Shown: in pieces, positions 14,870 through 17,901 of the stretch
Layout: every line of letters starts with the position of its first letter
Numbering within the stretch: the stretch's first letter is position 1
DNA from: 66-474 sp035572335
GTDB taxonomy: Bacteria > Pseudomonadota > Gammaproteobacteria > Xanthomonadales > Rhodanobacteraceae
Assembly (NCBI GenBank): GCA_035572335.1
Contig: DATNAW010000165.1
Location: 1-17,901 of the forward strand
Direction of reading: 5' to 3'
Length of the DNA: 17,901 nucleotides
The notes under the pieces: generated by a model
Database searches by the model: none
What the model saw: only the letters and a program-made list of their open reading frames with translations
Told to the model about the DNA's origin: nothing
Program-made: the position numbers and the translations under genes

Positions 14870-16458
14870 GGTTGCGTGGGCGTTGCGTCGTCCGATTGCG
14901 CTTCCAGCCCCGCCGCGACCGGACGTGCGACGCCGCCCTGGAATTGCACCCAGATCGGCGTGCGCTCCACGTGACCGAACGCGTCCATCGTCAGTTGCCC
15001 GGTCGCGCCGGCGAGATAGCTGCCGGGATGGCTGCGCAGCCAGCCGAGGTAGGGCATCAACGCGTAGGCGTCCATGCCGAACGCGAACAGGCGCGCCGCC
15101 GGACCCGCAGCCGTGGACAGTTGCGAAGCGAGCGTGGCGTGGCTCGGCAGCCCGGCCTGGGCGTCGTACAGCCACGGTTCGTCGCTGAACTGCACGCCAT
15201 CGAGGTCGCCGTCGGCCGTGCCGTTTTCGTCGCCCGAATAAACCATCGAAGTCGAGAACACCGGCAGCGTTGAACGCGCCAGCTTCAACTGCGGCAGCAG
15301 CAGCCGCGCCTGGTCGGGACGCAGGAGTGCCACGACGCCGGTCTGGCTTCCGGAACCCGCGAGCGCAGCCTGGATCTGCGACGCGAAATCGACGTCGCCC
15401 GGCTGCAGCACGATGTCGTTGGCGATTTGTCCGCCGAGGCTCTCGAATTCGAGCTTGAACGCCGCAAACGTGCGCGACGAGGTGTCGTCGTTGCCGCGGA
15501 ACACGATCGCCGCGTGCAGACCCGCGGTGATCATGTGCGAACCCAGTTGCGCGCCTTCGGCTTCCGGCAGCAGGGCGAACTCGGCGCTGCCCGCCGGCAC
15601 CGGTTGGTTGCCCTGCGCATGGTTCAGCGCGAGCACCGGCACTGGCAACGAAGCTTGCGAGAAAAGAGCGCCCACCGCACCACGGCTGAGCGGGCCCACC
15701 ACCAGCGACGCGCCGTCTGCGGTGGCCTGCCGGTACGCGGCCAGCGTGCCGTCGGCCGTGCCGCCGGTGTCGTAAACCTTGATCGTCGGACGTTGTTCCT
15801 GGGTGGCCGGCGTGTGGAAATACGCGGCGAAGAACCCGTCGCGAACGGCCGCGCTCGCCACGGCAACCGGGCCGGTCGCGGGCAGCAGCAACGCCACGCG
15901 CGCGGGCATCGCGAAACCCTGCGGCGGCGCCGCGCCGGCAAGCGTGCCGACCGGTTCGTTCAACTGCGGCAGCGCCAGTGGCGTGGCCGTGCCGGAACGC
16001 GCGAGCGCCTGGCTGACGTAGGGTTTGAGCGGGTCGTCGCTCCCGAGTGTCGGAAACAGCGCATTCAGTTGGTCGCTGCCCATCCCGGCGAGGATCGCGA
16101 CCACCCGCTGGTGTTCGGCGGCCTGCGCGGCCGGCGGCAACAACGGCGCGCGTCGGGCCAGCGCCCGCGCGGCTTCGACGCGATGACCGAGCGCCAGTTG
16201 CGCGCGCGCCCGCACGTCGAGCGCCTGCTGCTGCACTTCGGGCGGCAAGGACGATGGCAACGCGTCGAGTTGCTTCAGCGCGGCGTCGGCGTGACCGCGT
16301 TGCAGCGCGGCGTTTGCAGCATGGATGCGGTCGCCGGCTTGCTGCACCTGCGCCTGCGGATTGGCCGGCGAGGAGGGCCCGAGCGTGGCGCAGGCCGCCA
16401 ACATCGCCAGCGCCACCGACATCAAAACGATCCGCGCGGAATGCCCGATCCTGACCAT
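14866..16458 (-). CDS. lpoA: Penicillin-binding protein activator LpoA (LppC family lipoprotein)
   Basis: LpoA is an outer-membrane lipoprotein that activates the peptidoglycan synthase PBP1A. The 530-residue protein starts with a lipoprotein signal, MVRIGHSARIVLMSVALAML, and the lipobox LAAC with C23. An Ala/Gln-rich helical-repeat part follows (about 35-150, TPR-like), and then a periplasmic-binding-protein-like domain from about 185: ARVALLLPATGPVAVASAAVRDGFFAAY, then SLVVGPLSRGAVGALF, VFRGNDDTSSRTFAAFK and AFGMDAYALMPYL. It is shorter than E. coli LpoA (678 aa), as expected for this order. I choose ATG 16458, preceded by GAGGG; the open frame to 16563 runs into the hairpin array. It is divergent from rsmI as in E. 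coli yraM/yraL. Confidence 0.93.
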   Translation of the reverse strand: MVRIGHSARIVLMSVALAMLAACATLGPSSPANPQAQVQQAGDRIHAANAALQRGHADAALKQLDALPSSLPPEVQQQALDVRARAQLALGHRVEAARALARRAPLLPPAAQAAEHQRVVAILAGMGSDQLNALFPTLGSDDPLKPYVSQALARSGTATPLALPQLNEPVGTLAGAAPPQGFAMPARVALLLPATGPVAVASAAVRDGFFAAYFHTPATQEQRPTIKVYDTGGTADGTLAAYRQATADGASLVVGPLSRGAVGALFSQASLPVPVLALNHAQGNQPVPAGSAEFALLPEAEGAQLGSHMITAGLHAAIVFRGNDDTSSRTFAAFKLEFESLGGQIANDIVLQPGDVDFASQIQAALAGSGSQTGVVALLRPDQARLLLPQLKLARSTLPVFSTSMVYSGDENGTADGDLDGVQFSDEPWLYDAQAGLPSHATLASQLSTAAGPAARLFAFGMDAYALMPYLGWLRSHPGSYLAGATGQLTMDAFGHVERTPIWVQFQGGVARPVAAGLEAQSDDATPTQP

Positions 16459-16512
16459 GTTGCCCACCCTCGTGATTTCCCTGCGCGGTCGTCGCGCTGC
16501 GACCTTGTTGAA

Positions 16513-16662
16513 TGTTGAAAAAGTGCTGTCCTGCACTTTTTCAACACGCCGAGTCCGGTACATGCCCGGACTCGGCTTCGCCGGATCAAGCGCGTGCTGC
16601 GCCTGATCCGCGACGGACCATCCATGGTCCGCACCAACACGGTGTTTTCAATACCATGTTGG
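16513..16662. repeat. Array of five consecutive hairpins between lpoA and rsmI
   Basis: The inverted repeats are: 14-bp stem 16513-16526/16533-16546 with loop TGTCCT; 11-bp stem 16548-16558/16566-16576 (GCCGAGTCCGG); GGATCA/TGATCC with inner GCGC/GCGC (16582-16610); CGGACCAT/ATGGTCCG (16614-16631); and CCAACA-GGT/ACC-TGTTGG with one mismatch (16634-16662). Spacers are one to five bases. The array lies wholly in the divergent 243-base gap and would form either end of an RNA leader, depending on the start sites. Outside it, the gap holds only the Shine-Dalgarno regions of the two genes. No known RNA family was recognised. Confidence 0.75.
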
Positions 16663-16701
16663 GCGATGATAGCGGATCGATTCGAACCGGCAGGATTCAC
16701 G

Positions 16702-17526
16702 ATGGGCGGCAACGCGGGAACGTTGTGGGTGGTCGCCACGCCGATCGGCAACCTCGGCGATCTCTCACCGCGCGCGCAGCAGGCGTTGCGCGATGCGGAG
16801 GTGATTGCCGCCGAAGACACGCGTCACAGTCGTCCGTTGCTGCAGCATTTCGGCATCGCGACACCGCTGACCGCGCTGCACGAGCACAACGAACGCGCCG
16901 CGGTGGCGGCGCTGATTGCAAAACTGCAAGCCGGCGAAAATGTGGCGCTGATTTCGGACGCGGGTACGCCGCTGATCAGCGATCCTGGTTTCCGGCTGGT
17001 GCGCGCCGCGCGCGAAGCCGGTATCGATGTCGTGCCGCTGCCGGGCGCCTGTGCCGCGATCGCGGCACTGTCTGTCGCGGGCCTGCCCAGCGATCGCTTC
17101 GTGTTCGAAGGCTTTCTTCCCGCGAGAGCTTCGGCGCGGCGCGAACGTTTGCGCGAACTCGCGAACGAGGCGCGCACGCTGGTGATCTACGAATCATCGC
17201 ATCGCATCGCCGAATGCTGTGCGGATCTGAGGGACGTGTTCGGCGCGGAACGCGAAGCGCGCCTGCTGCGCGAACTGACCAAGCTGCACGAAACCTGCAT
17301 CGGCATGACGCTGGGCGGCATTGCCGAGCGCGTGGCAAGCGATCCCGAACAACGCCTCGGCGAATGCGTGCTGGTGGTCGCCGGACGCGGCGAAGAAGCC
17401 GACGCGAAACTTGCGGAAGGCCGTCGCGTGTATGCGCTGCTGCGTGCGGAACTCGCGCCCGCGCAAGCGGCGAAGCTCGCCGCCGCGATCAGCGGTGCAC
17501 CGCGCAAGGATTTGTACGGCGGCTGA
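16702..17526 (+). CDS. rsmI: 16S rRNA (cytidine-1402-2'-O)-methyltransferase RsmI
   Basis: RsmI 2'-O-methylates C1402 in the decoding centre of 16S rRNA using S-adenosylmethionine. The 274-residue protein has LWVVATPIGNLGDLSPRA (8-25), AEDTRHSRPLL (37-47), ALISDAGTPLISDPGFRLV (82-100), PLPGACAAIAALSVAGLPSDRFVFEGFLP (112-140) and IYESSHRI, all family marks of this tetrapyrrole-methylase fold; the end GAPRKDLYGG matches the usual GLPKKELY type. ATG 16702 follows AGGA six bases upstream and gives the expected start; the longer frame from 16594 runs through the hairpin array. It is divergent from lpoA and ends 13 bases before rnpB. Confidence 0.96.
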   Translation: MGGNAGTLWVVATPIGNLGDLSPRAQQALRDAEVIAAEDTRHSRPLLQHFGIATPLTALHEHNERAAVAALIAKLQAGENVALISDAGTPLISDPGFRLVRAAREAGIDVVPLPGACAAIAALSVAGLPSDRFVFEGFLPARASARRERLRELANEARTLVIYESSHRIAECCADLRDVFGAEREARLLRELTKLHETCIGMTLGGIAERVASDPEQRLGECVLVVAGRGEEADAKLAEGRRVYALLRAELAPAQAAKLAAAISGAPRKDLYGG

Positions 17527-17532
17527 TAGAAT
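17524..17532 (+). promoter_or_regulatory. Extended -10 promoter for rnpB, overlapping the rsmI stop
   Basis: TGATAGAAT consists of TGN, which is also the rsmI stop codon, plus TAGAAT. It lies seven bases before the 5' end of the RNase P RNA, the right place for a -10. No clear -35 is seen within the end of rsmI. The same TGN-TAGAAT form precedes ribE. Confidence 0.55.
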
Positions 17533-17539
17533 GACCCAC

Positions 17540-17898
17540 GGAGTCGGCCGGACAGTCGCGTCGTTCGCTTTGAACGCCGAGGAAAGTCCGGGCTTCGCAG
17601 GGCAGGGTGCCAGGTAACACCTGGGCGGCGTGAGCCGACGGATAGTGCAACAGAGAGCAGACCGCCGATGGCCCCGCAAGGGGATCAGGCAAGGGTGAAA
17701 CGGTGCGGCAAGAGCGCACCGCGAGTCTGGCAACAGACCGGCACGGCAAACCCCACCCGAAGCAAGACCAAATAGGGGAACGATGGCGTGGCCCGCGCCG
17801 TTCCCGGGTTGGTTGCTTGAGCCAGGCGGTGACGCCTGGCCTAGAGGAATGACTGTCACGCCGCAAGGCGCACAGGACCCGGCTTACAGGCCGACTCC
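17540..17898 (+). ncRNA. rnpB: RNase P RNA (M1 RNA, bacterial class A)
   Basis: This is the catalytic RNA of RNase P, which trims the 5' ends of tRNA precursors. The P1 stem is perfect: GGAGTCGGCC (17540-17549) pairs with GGCCGACTCC (17889-17898), so the gene is complete at about 359 bases. Conserved core blocks are in order: GAGGAAAGTCCGGGC, GCAGGGTGCCAGGTAACACC, AGTGCAACAGAGAGCAGACC, GCCGATGGCC, AAGGGTGAAACGGTGCGG, CCCACCCGAAGCAAGACC, AAATAGGGGAACG, TTGCTTGAGCCAGG, and GAATGACTGTC near the end. The L15 position that reads GGU in E. coli reads GGC here (17745-17747). Only three bases remain after the P1 stem, so the downstream terminator and next gene are outside the window. Confidence 0.98.
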
Positions 17899-17901
17899 AT
17901 T

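Noticed and set aside
15427..16518. 363-codon plus-strand open frame opposite lpoA
   Set aside because: Its composition is dominated by Arg and Gly, as expected for an antisense frame; lpoA on the other strand has a signal peptide and family motifs.

Overview
The window reads as a chromosomal housekeeping segment of a high-GC gammaproteobacterium of the Lysobacterales (Xanthomonadales), most likely a Rhodanobacteraceae-type lineage. This is inferred from gene order (glyA-nrdR-ribD-riboflavin synthase-ribBA-ribH-nusB-thiL-pgpA, then a divergent lpoA/rsmI pair with rnpB after rsmI), from protein similarity recalled without a search, and from interspersed palindromic repeats typical of the group. 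No phage, plasmid, CRISPR or insertion sequence with a transposase was seen.

Layout. 1-263 (-): 5' part of a Tat-exported metallo-beta-lactamase-fold protein. 355-636 (+): single-domain WYL-type protein. 642-735: palindromic repeat. 766-2427 (-): translation factor EttA. 2601-3476 (+): DUF817 membrane protein. 3510-5702 (+): glyA, a VOC-fold gene with atypical composition, and nrdR. 5711-5931: a half repeat and a run of hairpins. 5934-8178 (+): ribD, carrying an in-frame repeat insertion, and a Gfo/Idh/MocA oxidoreductase. 8234-8514: FMN riboswitch and expression platform, including a possible 15-codon leader ORF. 8515-13243 (+): ribE, ribBA with a degenerate RibA domain, ribH, nusB, a GNAT acetyltransferase, thiL and pgpA, tightly packed with several stop/start overlaps. 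13247-16458 (-): an operon read right to left as lpoA, yraN, dolP, then a uracil-DNA-glycosylase-like gene. 16513-16662: five back-to-back hairpins. 16702-17526 (+): rsmI. 17540-17898 (+): complete RNase P RNA.

How the genes fit together. The central block makes riboflavin. RibD, the RibB part of RibBA, RibH and riboflavin synthase cover the pathway except GTP cyclohydrolase II: the RibA-like half of RibBA has lost all three zinc cysteines, so a separate RibA should exist elsewhere. The FMN riboswitch lies between ribD/oxidoreductase and ribE, so it would control the ribE-ribBA-ribH part and probably the coupled nusB-GNAT-thiL-pgpA tail, but not ribD. glyA and nrdR supply one-carbon units and repress ribonucleotide reductase genes. 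The lpoA-yraN-dolP operon concerns the outer membrane and peptidoglycan.

Most interesting items: the repeat translated inside ribD; two multi-hairpin arrays (upstream of ribD and rsmI) that share a first-hairpin loop; and the ribE leader, where a small ORF overlaps the ribE start and runs through a hairpin that hides the ribE Shine-Dalgarno sequence. The rest looks like ordinary core genome.
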